Shown: positions 34,106-41,989 of the stretch, piece after piece
Numbering within the stretch: the first letter of the stretch is position 1
Layout of the letters: each line of letters opens with the position of its first letter
Assembly: GCA_020441855.1 (NCBI GenBank)
Contig: JAGRLL010000247.1
Location: 1-55,022 of the forward strand
Reading direction: 5' to 3'
DNA: 55,022 nt
Source: Nitratireductor sp.
GTDB taxonomy: Bacteria > Pseudomonadota > Alphaproteobacteria > Rhizobiales > Rhizobiaceae
Notes under the pieces: model-generated
Told to the model about the DNA's origin: nothing
Databases searched by the model: none
What the model saw: only the letters and a program-made list of their open reading frames with translations
Program-made: the position numbers and the translations under genes

Positions 34106-34674
34106 ATCGCCTCGCCCTCATGGGTTTCGCTCGGCGCCAGCGGCAGAGGCTTGGTGAAATGGCGCCAAGCCGTTGCCGCCGACTGCATCGCAAGTGCGAC
34201 GACGCCGGCGACCGCGACGAACTTGAAGGGCCAGATCGCCACCGGCGGCAAGGAGGAAGTGGTTTCCCCGTACCGGAAGCTGTCCATCGCTTCGTCAAAC
34301 GCGTACCAGGCCAGTCCGATCAGCAGCGCGATCGCAATCAGGCCAAAGCAGCCTTCGATCGTCCGGCGCATGGCAAGCGGCAGCGCATCGAGAAGGATCG
34401 TGACCTTGATATGCTCCTGCCGCTTTTCGGTATAGGCAAAGGCCAGCAGGGTGAGCGTCGGCATCCACCATTGCGCGGTCATTTCGAGCGTCCCGGGAAG
34501 CGGGGTCTTGAGGAAGGCGCGCCCCAGAACGTCGATAAAGACATTGAGCGCGAGCAGGACGAGCGCGCAGGCGGCGAGCAGCGTCAGGCCGAAAGACAGC
34601 ATGTCGACGGCACGAAGGAGCGCCGGTTCCTTTCGGGTCACGGAGGACTGGTCTGTCTTCACTTGATCCGCCAT
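34102..34674 (-). CDS. TRAP transporter small permease (DctQ family)
   Basis: 190 aa from the ATG at 34674; the longer frame begins with a TTG inside the intercistronic hairpin region. Four hydrophobic segments, with NVFIDVLGRAFLKTPLPGT after the first, as in DctQ. The stop overlaps the start of the large permease. The ribosome binding site is weak, consistent with lower expression than the binding protein. Confidence 0.92.
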   Translation of the reverse strand: MADQVKTDQSSVTRKEPALLRAVDMLSFGLTLLAACALVLLALNVFIDVLGRAFLKTPLPGTLEMTAQWWMPTLTLLAFAYTEKRQEHIKVTILLDALPLAMRRTIEGCFGLIAIALLIGLAWYAFDEAMDSFRYGETTSSLPPVAIWPFKFVAVAGVVALAMQSAATAWRHFTKPLPLAPSETHEGEAI

Positions 34675-34711
34675 CGGGCTGGGGTACCGGGCCGCCCATT
34701 GTAGCCGCAAC

Positions 34712-34739
34712 GGCCCGCCCCGGCCAACCAGGGCGGGCC
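34712..34739 (-). promoter_or_regulatory. GC-rich intercistronic hairpin after the binding-protein gene
   Basis: A perfect 9-bp stem, GGCCCGCCC (34712-34720) with GGGCGGGCC (34731-34739), around a 10-nt loop, 7 nt after the DctP stop. No T-run follows, so it is more likely an mRNA 3'-stability element or attenuator that sets DctP above DctQM levels. Confidence 0.6.
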
Positions 34740-34745
34740 CGCTCG

Positions 34746-35963
34746 CTACTTCATCAGTCCGGGCGTGACCTCGGCGTTGAACTTTTCGAAGAAGCCCGAC
34801 AGATCGACGTCGCGCAATCCGGCAAAGGCCTTCATGATGGCGTCCGGCGTTCGCTCGGCGACGGGATAGCCCTGGTCTTCAAGTACCTTGGTCCAGTAGC
34901 CGATACGCTCCTGGTATTTGGCAACGAAGTCCTGTGCATTCTCGACGCCAGCGGGCGCGGTATCCGGCAGCGCCTTGATGAACTCGGCACGCTGCGCGGC
35001 CGCGACCGGCTCGAGCGCGGAGATATCGTTGGTGTGGATCTGCTTGCCTTCCGCGATCAGGTCGCCGGCCTTGGCCTCAATCTGCAGGTAACCATTCCAG
35101 ATGGCATAGGCCGCCTTGACGTTCTGATCGGTGATGAAGTTGCGCAATTCGGTCGGGAAGCCGTCCCACACCTCCTTGTTCATCACCCAGGTGGAGGCCT
35201 GCAGCTGTGCCATGGTCACCGGCACGTATTCCGGTGCCACGTCCTTCAGGACCAAGCCGTCGGCATACTGGTTCGGGTTGATGACCATGCAGTCGAAAAC
35301 GCCGCGCTGCAGGCCTTCATAGGCCTCGCCCCAGGCGATGCTGACCGGGGTCATGCCGAGCGCTTCAACCGTGGTGGACCACACGGCGCCGATGGCTCGG
35401 GCACGCTTGCCTTTCGCGTCATCGAGCGACGCGATCGGCTTGTTGCACAGCAGATTGTAGGCCGGCGTCGCCGTCGCCTGCAGCACGACGACATTGTGCT
35501 GGGCGTATTCCTGGGTCACCGGAGCGTAGGTCAGCAGCGTTTCCAGCGCGGTGGCACCGCCCGCCGCCACGTCGTGGACGGTCGAGCCGGAAAGTGCCGC
35601 ACCCATGCCAAACATCCAGGAAGCAATGGGCAGCTTCTGCGGCATGTAGGACGGGATGATCAGGCCGATGTCCGCCACCCCGTCGCCGACGCCGCCCAGC
35701 GTGTCAAGCGCACCGAGCAGCGAGGAGGACCAGTAGTTCTCAAAGGTGATCTTGCCCTTGGTGTATTCGGTGATCGCCTCTTCCCAGGCGACCATGGCCT
35801 TGCCGAAATTGGCATCCTGATTGCCGGAGAAATCGGCGAGCTTCAGCGTTCGGGGTTGCAGGTCATCCAGCCAGTCTGCCTTCGCCGCGGGTGCAGAACC
35901 CAGGCCGGCGGCAGCCACAACGACCACGGCTGAAAGCCGCGTCCAAAATCCGATTGAGTGCAT
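34746..35963 (-). CDS. TRAP transporter periplasmic binding protein (DctP family)
   Basis: 405 aa from the ATG at 35963 (GGGAGG 6 nt upstream; the codon before it is a TTG). The signal peptide ends near residue 29 (APAAKA). Seen: LDDAKGKRARAIGAVWSTTV with the binding Arg and EALGMTPVSIAWGEAYEGLQ followed by RGVFDCMV. It is the first gene of the DctPQM operon. The promoter region (35964-36272) contains two copies of the IclR-type palindrome also found before the acyl-CoA dehydrogenase operons at 51 kb, so this transporter may feed that pathway. Confidence 0.94.
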   Translation of the reverse strand: MHSIGFWTRLSAVVVVAAAGLGSAPAAKADWLDDLQPRTLKLADFSGNQDANFGKAMVAWEEAITEYTKGKITFENYWSSSLLGALDTLGGVGDGVADIGLIIPSYMPQKLPIASWMFGMGAALSGSTVHDVAAGGATALETLLTYAPVTQEYAQHNVVVLQATATPAYNLLCNKPIASLDDAKGKRARAIGAVWSTTVEALGMTPVSIAWGEAYEGLQRGVFDCMVINPNQYADGLVLKDVAPEYVPVTMAQLQASTWVMNKEVWDGFPTELRNFITDQNVKAAYAIWNGYLQIEAKAGDLIAEGKQIHTNDISALEPVAAAQRAEFIKALPDTAPAGVENAQDFVAKYQERIGYWTKVLEDQGYPVAERTPDAIMKAFAGLRDVDLSGFFEKFNAEVTPGLMK

Positions 35964-36041
35964 CAATTCCTCCCATTGCCTTTGACAGCAAATTCATTCG
36001 GCCCGGCATCTGGCGGCCGGACTGCCTGAAAAGCTATCACA

Positions 36042-36056
36042 TCCTACTTTGTGGGA
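36042..36056. promoter_or_regulatory. IclR-type palindrome, site 1
   Basis: TCCTACTTTGTGGGA, with five of seven symmetric positions paired, 79 nt upstream of the DctP start at 35963. It is related to the sites at 36230, 43594, 51028 and 51193. Confidence 0.5.
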
Positions 36057-36229
36057 CAACAAAATCTCGGCAAATTCGCTTGGACCGGGCGAAGCATTCC
36101 GATCATATCCGGGTGAAATCCCGAAAGGAAACAACCAAAATGTCAATTTTTCATGTAAAATGAATAAGATAGAGCAAAGGAACTGCGGCACCGCATCTCA
36201 ATTGGGATCAATGTGGATTTGCATGAATA

Positions 36230-36244
36230 GTCCATATTGTGGGA
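36230..36244. promoter_or_regulatory. IclR-type palindrome, site 2
   Basis: GTCCATATTGTGGGA. The 11-bp core CCATATTGTGG is identical to that at 51030-51040 in front of the acyl-CoA dehydrogenase operon. Located in the TRAP operon upstream region. Confidence 0.55.
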
Positions 36245-36272
36245 TGGCATTCCGGTAACTGAGATATCGATC

Positions 36273-37892
36273 TCACCACATGGTCATCCGGTCGGGGTCC
36301 AGTTTCACATCGATCAGAAAGGGGCGGGTCCGGTCGCGCGCCTCGATCGCTACCGGCAGCGCATCAAGATCGGCCTCCGTGCGGATGGCCATGCCCGCCC
36401 CGCCGAGCGCCTCGGCCACGACAGCGAACTCGGGCCAGCTAAAGAGTGCGATCGCCGGGTCGAGCTGCTTGTCGCGAAACTGGATGTGCTCGGCACCGTA
36501 GCTGCCGTCGTCGAAGACGACGCAGATGATGTCCATGCGCTCGCGAACCGCCGTGTTGAACTCGGTGAGGTTGCCGAGCATGAAGCCGCCGTCTCCGCAG
36601 AACAGGATGGCGGGGCGGTCGGGCCGCATGGCGGCAGCACCGATGGCGGTTGCCATGCCGAGCCCTATGGAGCCGAAGCTGGCCGAGGTCACGTGGTCGC
36701 GAGGCCCCGGCGCGGTCAGAAGACCATAGCTGCGCACCATCCACCGCCCGGCATCGGTGACGAGCGTGCGCTCCTGCGGCAGCACGGCATTGAGCCGGTC
36801 GAGCGTCGTCAGGAAGTCGACGCAGCCCTCGCGGGTCGCCCCGGCGTTTTTCACCTCCGGCCGGTCGAGCCCCTGCGCCGGCAGTTCACGGGTGAAACCC
36901 GAGGCGGGGATCTCCGCCTCGTCGAGCCAGTGGCAGAATGTCTCCGCCACATCCGCGGGCCGGCCGAGAATGGCGACGTTTGCGACTGCCGCGACTCCCA
37001 GGTCTTGCGCCCTGTCGGCGATCTGGATCACCCGCTTGCCCTCGACGAAGGAGCCTTGCGCGGTGGTATGGAAGTTCAGGGATGCCCCGAACGCGATCAG
37101 GCAGTCGGCCTTCATAATTGCATCGCTCGCGGCCGATGTGCTCACGGTGCCGTAGACGCCCAGCGCATGGTCCTCGCCGCGAAACAGGTTCTTCGCCCGC
37201 ATCGTCGTGGCGACCGGCGCCTCCAGCCGCCGCGCGAGTTTCAGCAGCGCGGCGCGGCTTGCCGCGTCGATGGCGCCACGGCCGGCAAGAACCACCGGGC
37301 GGCGGGCGGCGGCGATGATGCCGATCGCATTGTCGAGCGACTCGCCCTCGATGCGGGTCTCCGGTAGCGCCGGGACTTCCCATGAAACGAGCACATAGTC
37401 GACATCCGACCATTGCATCTCGGCCGGCATGTTGAAGGCAACCGGACGCCGCTCGCTGCGGGCACGTCTCACCGCGCGCGCAAGATCCGCCAGCGCGGTT
37501 TCGGGGGAACGCATCTGCTCGAAGCCGGCGCCGGACGATAGGATCACCGCCTTCTGGTCGATGTTCTGCAGATTCTCGCGGTCATTCGCGGGGGTATCCC
37601 CGCACAGCAGCACGATCGGGGTATTCGACTTCACGCCTTCGGCCAGCGCGGTCACGCAATTTGTCAGCGCTGGCCCGTGTGTCACCGTCGCAAAGCCTGT
37701 ACCGCCGCTCACCATCGCCGCGCCGATGGCCATCAGCACGGCACCGTTCTCGTTCGCGGCCGCGATGTAGCGTCCTTCACCCGAGCGCGCATAGACGTCG
37801 ACCATGTAGGCGTTGGCGTCCCCGACGACGCCGAACAGTCGGCTCGCGCCACCATCCGCGAGAGCCTTGGCAAGGGCGGCATGCAGCTTCAT
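36273..37892 (-). CDS. Thiamine-diphosphate-dependent enzyme (acetolactate synthase/benzoylformate decarboxylase-like)
   Basis: 539 aa from the ATG at 37892 (GGGAG 10 nt upstream). Three-domain ThDP fold: N-terminal Pyr domain with catalytic Glu in AANENGAVLMAIG (about residue 49), a central Rossmann-like domain, and a C-terminal PP domain with FCGDGGFMLGNLTEFNTAV. The Mg2+-binding motif GDG-x26-N ends here in VVFDDGSYGAEH, with Asp where Asn is usual. It should decarboxylate or ligate a 2-oxoacid; acetolactate synthase itself is unlikely in this context. The upstream region carries the GCTTGYT-N5-GTTANYG motif shared with the SDR/TRAP promoter region at 38.8 kb. Confidence 0.88.
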   Translation of the reverse strand: MKLHAALAKALADGGASRLFGVVGDANAYMVDVYARSGEGRYIAAANENGAVLMAIGAAMVSGGTGFATVTHGPALTNCVTALAEGVKSNTPIVLLCGDTPANDRENLQNIDQKAVILSSGAGFEQMRSPETALADLARAVRRARSERRPVAFNMPAEMQWSDVDYVLVSWEVPALPETRIEGESLDNAIGIIAAARRPVVLAGRGAIDAASRAALLKLARRLEAPVATTMRAKNLFRGEDHALGVYGTVSTSAASDAIMKADCLIAFGASLNFHTTAQGSFVEGKRVIQIADRAQDLGVAAVANVAILGRPADVAETFCHWLDEAEIPASGFTRELPAQGLDRPEVKNAGATREGCVDFLTTLDRLNAVLPQERTLVTDAGRWMVRSYGLLTAPGPRDHVTSASFGSIGLGMATAIGAAAMRPDRPAILFCGDGGFMLGNLTEFNTAVRERMDIICVVFDDGSYGAEHIQFRDKQLDPAIALFSWPEFAVVAEALGGAGMAIRTEADLDALPVAIEARDRTRPFLIDVKLDPDRMTMW

Positions 37893-37948
37893 CGGACGAG
37901 AACTCCCGGTACCACGCACGCGTCCGGCACGGACGCGAAAGCTAGGTT

Positions 37949-37967
37949 GCTTGTTAATTGGTTATTG
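37949..37967 (+). promoter_or_regulatory. Shared 19-bp motif, copy 1
   Basis: GCTTGTT-AATTG-GTTATTG, 57 nt upstream of the ThDP enzyme start. It matches the two copies at 38834 and 38863 in both halves, with the same 5-nt spacing and orientation. Confidence 0.45.
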
Positions 37968-37999
37968 AAATGCACATTGGCACGCAATCGCCGGCCGCT

Positions 38000-38806
38000 T
38001 CATCCCTCCCTCGCCTTCGCCGCCTTGCGCAGATAGGCGAGATACCCGATGGCGATCCGGCTGCCGCCATTGACGGGGATCGTGATGCCTGAGACCCACG
38101 CGGCCTCATCGCTCGCCAGATAGACGCAAGCCGAGGCGATGTCGTGCGGTTGCCCGAGACGGCCAAGCGGTACCGTATCGATCTGCTTCTGTGACCGATC
38201 GCCGGTGAGCACGGCCATCGTCTCTTCCGTCACCACCACGCCGGGCGCGACCGCGTTCACCCGGATGCCCATGTGACCCCACTCCACCCCCATGGTCATG
38301 GTCAGGTTCTCCACGCCGGCCTTCGCCGCGCCGTACTGGCCGGTCATCGGGTTTGGATGCGAGCCGGATCGCGAGGTGATGTTGATGATGGACCCGCCGC
38401 CTCGCCCGCGCATGGCCCGCGCCGCCGCCTGCGCACCGAAAAAGGCGGACTTCATGTTGAGGTCCACCACCCGGTCCCACTGTCCCTCGTTGAGGTCGAT
38501 CAGTGCGCCCACGTCTTCACGCGCCGCACTTCCGGCATTGTTGACCCAGACGTCGAGACGGCCAAATTCGGCCAGCGCGCGCTCGGCCAGCGATCCCGGA
38601 ACCGCCATGTCGGTAATGTCCGCCGGCATGGCCACGGCACGTCCGCCCGCCGCCCTGATCTGCGCTACCGTCGCCTCCAGCATCGCCGAGGAACGTCCGG
38701 TGACGAACAGATCGGCCCCCGCGGCGGCAAGCGCCAGGCTTATTCCCCGCCCGATACCGCGCCCGCCACCGGTCACCACGGCACATTTCCCCGTCAGGTC
38801 GAACAT
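38000..38806 (-). CDS. Short-chain dehydrogenase/reductase
   Basis: 268 aa classical SDR. NAD(P)-binding TGGGRGIG (12-19), NNAG (VWVNNAGSA), the catalytic Ser in IINITSRSGS and Tyr-Lys in QYGAAKAG, and the C-terminal substrate part VNAVAPGVVVTEE. GGAGGGGAAAC precedes the ATG. It is followed by the ThDP enzyme on the same strand after 107 nt, and divergent from the second TRAP operon. A role in reducing the aldehyde or ketone formed by the ThDP enzyme, or oxidising an imported alcohol, is plausible but not shown. Confidence 0.9.
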   Translation of the reverse strand: MFDLTGKCAVVTGGGRGIGRGISLALAAAGADLFVTGRSSAMLEATVAQIRAAGGRAVAMPADITDMAVPGSLAERALAEFGRLDVWVNNAGSAAREDVGALIDLNEGQWDRVVDLNMKSAFFGAQAAARAMRGRGGGSIINITSRSGSHPNPMTGQYGAAKAGVENLTMTMGVEWGHMGIRVNAVAPGVVVTEETMAVLTGDRSQKQIDTVPLGRLGQPHDIASACVYLASDEAAWVSGITIPVNGGSRIAIGYLAYLRKAAKAREG

Positions 38807-38833
38807 GTTTCCCCTCCAAGTCTCTTTACTTTG

Positions 38834-38852
38834 GCTTGCTCGCTGGTTAGCG
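38834..38852 (+). promoter_or_regulatory. Shared 19-bp motif, copy 2
   Basis: GCTTGCT-CGCTG-GTTAGCG in the divergent SDR/TRAP promoter region, 28 nt upstream of the SDR start. Confidence 0.55.
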
Positions 38853-38862
38853 TCCGAAAATC

Positions 38863-38881
38863 GCTTGCTAGCCAGTTAGCG
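38863..38881 (+). promoter_or_regulatory. Shared 19-bp motif, copy 3
   Basis: GCTTGCT-AGCCA-GTTAGCG, exactly 29 bp from copy 2, in the same orientation and 69 nt upstream of the binding-protein start. The TetR-type protein encoded last in that operon (41986) is the nearest candidate binder. Confidence 0.55.
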
Positions 38882-38949
38882 AAAAAATCGTATCGAAGGC
38901 AATCGCGCAAAACACGATTTCCGGGGCGCGATGTCCAAGGGAGGACTAA

Positions 38950-40089
38950 ATGAAACATTCACGCACCAGCCTCGGGCTGGCGGTTGGCGCCATCATGTCC
39001 GCCGGCCTCGCCCTCTCCACCTCGCTGCCTGGCAATGCGGCGGCCAAGGAGTTGCGCATCGCAACCGGAACGGCGTCGAAAAACGGCCTCAATAGCGGCG
39101 TGGTTGTCTTCGCCGATGAACTGAAGAAACTCACCGGCGGCAAATACACCTCGGAGGTCTATCCCGGCACGCTGCTCAAATTCGCCGAGATGACCAACGG
39201 CATACGCGACGGCATCGTTGACATCGGCTACACGATACCCGCCTACAGTCGCGCCGAATTCCCCTACACGAACATGGTGACCGATGTGGTGACCGCATCC
39301 CCCAACGTGGTGGTGATGACCGGCGTGATCAGCGACTACATCCTGAACCAGTGCGATCCCTGCCGCGCCGAGTTCAAGGCGCTCAACCAGCTCAATCTTG
39401 GCTTCAGCGCGGTTGGCCCCTACTATCTGATGTCGAAGACCAGGATCGCATCCAAGGCGGACTTCGCCGGCAAGACGATCCGCGGCGTCGGCGCCTTTGG
39501 CCGCTACGTCGAGGCGATGGGTGCCAAGGCCGTCGTCATCCCCTCGGGCGACATTTATGAATCGCTCAATCAGGGCACGCTCGACGGCAACACCCAGGGT
39601 CTCGATACGCTGAAGAGCCTGTCCTACGGCGACGTGGTGGACTATGTGCTCGACGTGCCGATCGGACTTTATCTCGGCTCCTCGGTATTCACGGTGAACC
39701 GCGATCTCTGGAACGAGATGAGCGACGGCGACAAGCGTGCCACGCTGCAGGCCGCCGCCAAGGGCCACGCCCATGTGACCGTCACCTACTATGGCGAGAA
39801 CCAGGCGTTCCTGAAGAATCCGTCGATGGGCGGCGTCGAGGTGGTGGAGCCGGACGCGGAACTCGCCACCGCGACCGATGCCTTCTACAAGACGGAGATC
39901 GACACCGTCGCCAAGATCGCCGTGGAGAAATACGGTCAGACGGACGCACCCGAGCGGATCGCCGCCATCGTCGCACTGGTGGACAAGTGGAAGAAGGCCT
40001 TCGAAGGTGTGGACACCACCGATGTCGATGCCGTAGCCAAGGTCTATTACGATGAGTTCTACAGCAAGATCGACCCGAGCTCGCTCTGA
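38950..40089 (+). CDS. TRAP transporter periplasmic binding protein (DctP family)
   Basis: 379 aa. AGGGAGGACTAA precedes the ATG. The signal peptide is about 1-32 (GAIMSAGLALSTSLPGNAAA). Seen: ADFAGKTIRGVGAFGRYVEA with the binding Arg, and GDIYESLNQGTLDGNTQGLD. First gene of a complete operon (DctP, DctQ, DctM, TetR). It is divergent from the SDR at 38806 with two copies of a 19-bp motif between them, so uptake and metabolism are probably co-regulated. Confidence 0.94.
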   Translation: MKHSRTSLGLAVGAIMSAGLALSTSLPGNAAAKELRIATGTASKNGLNSGVVVFADELKKLTGGKYTSEVYPGTLLKFAEMTNGIRDGIVDIGYTIPAYSRAEFPYTNMVTDVVTASPNVVVMTGVISDYILNQCDPCRAEFKALNQLNLGFSAVGPYYLMSKTRIASKADFAGKTIRGVGAFGRYVEAMGAKAVVIPSGDIYESLNQGTLDGNTQGLDTLKSLSYGDVVDYVLDVPIGLYLGSSVFTVNRDLWNEMSDGDKRATLQAAAKGHAHVTVTYYGENQAFLKNPSMGGVEVVEPDAELATATDAFYKTEIDTVAKIAVEKYGQTDAPERIAAIVALVDKWKKAFEGVDTTDVDAVAKVYYDEFYSKIDPSSL

Positions 40090-40111
40090 GTGCCCGAATT
40101 CGCTCTGAGTG
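40081..40111 (+). repeat. 12-bp direct repeat over the DctP stop codon
   Basis: TCGCTCTGAGTG occurs at 40081-40092, containing the last codons and TGA of DctP, and again at 40100-40111, just before the DctQ start. It looks like a small tandem duplication, now part of the ribosome-binding region of DctQ. Confidence 0.7.
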
Positions 40112-40117
40112 AATGAC

Positions 40118-40675
40118 ATGCGCCTGCTTGGACGGATCCTAAACCGACTCGCCATGGGCTTTGCCCTCATCGGCGCGGCCTGTGTCGTGCTCATGATGGT
40201 TCAGGTGACCCTGGACGTGGTTCTGAAGAACCTCCTCACGATCCGCGTCCCGTTCACCCAGGCGCTCGTAACACGCTGGTACATGGTCGCCGCAGCCTTC
40301 ATGCCGCTCGGCTTGACTGAAATCCTCGACCGTCACATCTCGGTCGAGGTGCTCTACCAGATGCTCGGGCCCCGGCTGCGCCGCCTTCTCGGCGGCGCGG
40401 TCTGCCTGTTTGCCGCGATTATCGCGGCGATCATCACCGGACCGCTCCTCGACGAGGCGATGAAGAAATACCACGCCGGCGCCTTCGTGACGGAGAACGG
40501 CGAGGACATCGCGATCTGGGGCGGCTACTTTTTCCTGCCCGCCGGCTTCGCCCTGATGACGACGATCCTGCTCTACCGCGTCATTGTCCTGTGCACTCCG
40601 CTGCAAAGTGGGATGGGCGAGGTTCCGTTGGACCGTGCGGACGACGTTCGCGACGCCATGCGCGAAGGGGTGTAG
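40118..40675 (+). CDS. TRAP transporter small permease (DctQ family)
   Basis: 185 aa from the ATG at 40118; the frame also contains a GTG at 40109 within the direct repeat. Four hydrophobic segments, with VTLDVVLKNLLTIRVPFTQA after the first and RHISVEVLYQMLGPRLRRLL in the loop, as in DctQ. The large permease follows after 6 nt. Confidence 0.92.
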   Translation: MRLLGRILNRLAMGFALIGAACVVLMMVQVTLDVVLKNLLTIRVPFTQALVTRWYMVAAAFMPLGLTEILDRHISVEVLYQMLGPRLRRLLGGAVCLFAAIIAAIITGPLLDEAMKKYHAGAFVTENGEDIAIWGGYFFLPAGFALMTTILLYRVIVLCTPLQSGMGEVPLDRADDVRDAMREGV

Positions 40676-40681
40676 CCGGCC

Positions 40682-41989
40682 ATGGAACGCGAAATCATCG
40701 GTTTGATCGGCCTTGGCCTGATGCTCGGCCTGCTGGTCCTCAGGGTCCATATCGGCATCGCCCTGATCTCCGTATCGTTTGCCGGAATCTACTATCTGAT
40801 CGGACCGCGGCCGGCACTGGGAATGCTATCCACCCTTCCCTACGATTTCTCTGCGAGCTGGACGCTGTCCTCGGTGCCGATGTTCCTGCTCATGGGCTAC
40901 GTCTGCTACTACGCGGGGCTTACCCGAGGTTTGTTCCAAGTGGCGCGAAGTTGGCTCGCCTGGCTGCCCGGAGGGCTGGCCGTTGCGACCATCTGGGGCT
41001 CGGCCGGCTTTGCCGCGGTCACCGGCAGTTCCATTGCCTGTGCCGCCGCCATGGGCCGCATCGCCATTCCGGAGATGAAACGCGCGGGCTACGACATGAA
41101 GCTTGCGACCGGCTCCGTTGCAGCGGCGGGAACATTGGGCGCACTGATCCCGCCCTCGATCCTGCTGATCCTCTTCGGCGTCTTTGCCGAGGCGCCGATC
41201 GCCAAGCTGTTCATCGGCGGCATCGGTGCCGGTCTGACAACCGCTGTACTCTACATGGCCGTGGTCGTGGGCCTCGCCACCTTCCACCCGCATCTGGCGC
41301 CGCGCCTGCGCGAATTGCCGCCGATGGAAGAACGCCTGCGCGACCTGCGTGAAACCTGGCCGATCCTCGTCCTGCTCGTCGTCGTCATCGGCGGCATGTT
41401 CGGCGGCTTTTTCACCGCCACGGAAGCCGGCGCGATAGGTGCGCTCGCCTCGATCGCCATCGCCCTCGTCAAGCGTTCGCTCGACCGGCAAGGCCTGTGG
41501 GAATCGCTGAAGGAAACCCTGATCACCACTTCCTCGCTGTTTCTCATCGCCATCGGGGCGACGCTGCTGACGCGCTTCCTGACGCTGTCCGGCACCGGTC
41601 ACCTCATTGCCGACGCGATCATGGCCATGCAGGCGAACAAGCTGACCCTGCTAATCGGCATCTCCGCCATCTATCTCGTACTCGGCATGTTCCTCGACCC
41701 ACTCGGCGCGATGCTGCTGACCGTGCCGGTTCTGCTACCCATACTTGACGATGCCGGCATCGACCTCATCTGGTTTGGCGTTTTCCTCGTCAAGTTCCTC
41801 GAAATCGGCATGATCACACCGCCCATCGGCATGAACGTCTTCGTCATTAAGGGCGTGGTGGGCAACGAAGCGAGCCTGGCCACGATCTTCCGCGGCATTC
41901 TCCTCTTTCTCGTGGCCGATGCGATTGCGGTTTCCCTTTTCATCGCATTCCCGCAAATTATCCTCTTCTTGCCGGGACTGATGCAATGA
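40682..41989 (+). CDS. TRAP transporter large permease (DctM family)
   Basis: 435 aa, about 12 membrane segments. AAVTGSSIACAAAMGRIAIP, AAAGTLGALIPPSILLILFG and EIGMITPPIGMNVFVIKGV are the conserved DctM regions. It works with the DctQ just upstream and the DctP at 38950. Its stop overlaps the start of the TetR gene by 4 nt, tying the regulator to the transporter. Confidence 0.95.
   Translation: MEREIIGLIGLGLMLGLLVLRVHIGIALISVSFAGIYYLIGPRPALGMLSTLPYDFSASWTLSSVPMFLLMGYVCYYAGLTRGLFQVARSWLAWLPGGLAVATIWGSAGFAAVTGSSIACAAAMGRIAIPEMKRAGYDMKLATGSVAAAGTLGALIPPSILLILFGVFAEAPIAKLFIGGIGAGLTTAVLYMAVVVGLATFHPHLAPRLRELPPMEERLRDLRETWPILVLLVVVIGGMFGGFFTATEAGAIGALASIAIALVKRSLDRQGLWESLKETLITTSSLFLIAIGATLLTRFLTLSGTGHLIADAIMAMQANKLTLLIGISAIYLVLGMFLDPLGAMLLTVPVLLPILDDAGIDLIWFGVFLVKFLEIGMITPPIGMNVFVIKGVVGNEASLATIFRGILLFLVADAIAVSLFIAFPQIILFLPGLMQ

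Larger units (their letters stand above)
35964..36272. other. Promoter region of the TRAP operon
   Basis: 309 nt, AT-rich between 36040 and 36240, with no gene. It holds the two IclR-type sites annotated separately, 79 and 267 nt upstream of the DctP start. Confidence 0.6.

Noticed and set aside
36260..36275. TGAGAT-ATCG-ATCTCA repeat over the stop of the ThDP gene
   Set aside because: Short stem without a T-run; could be chance.
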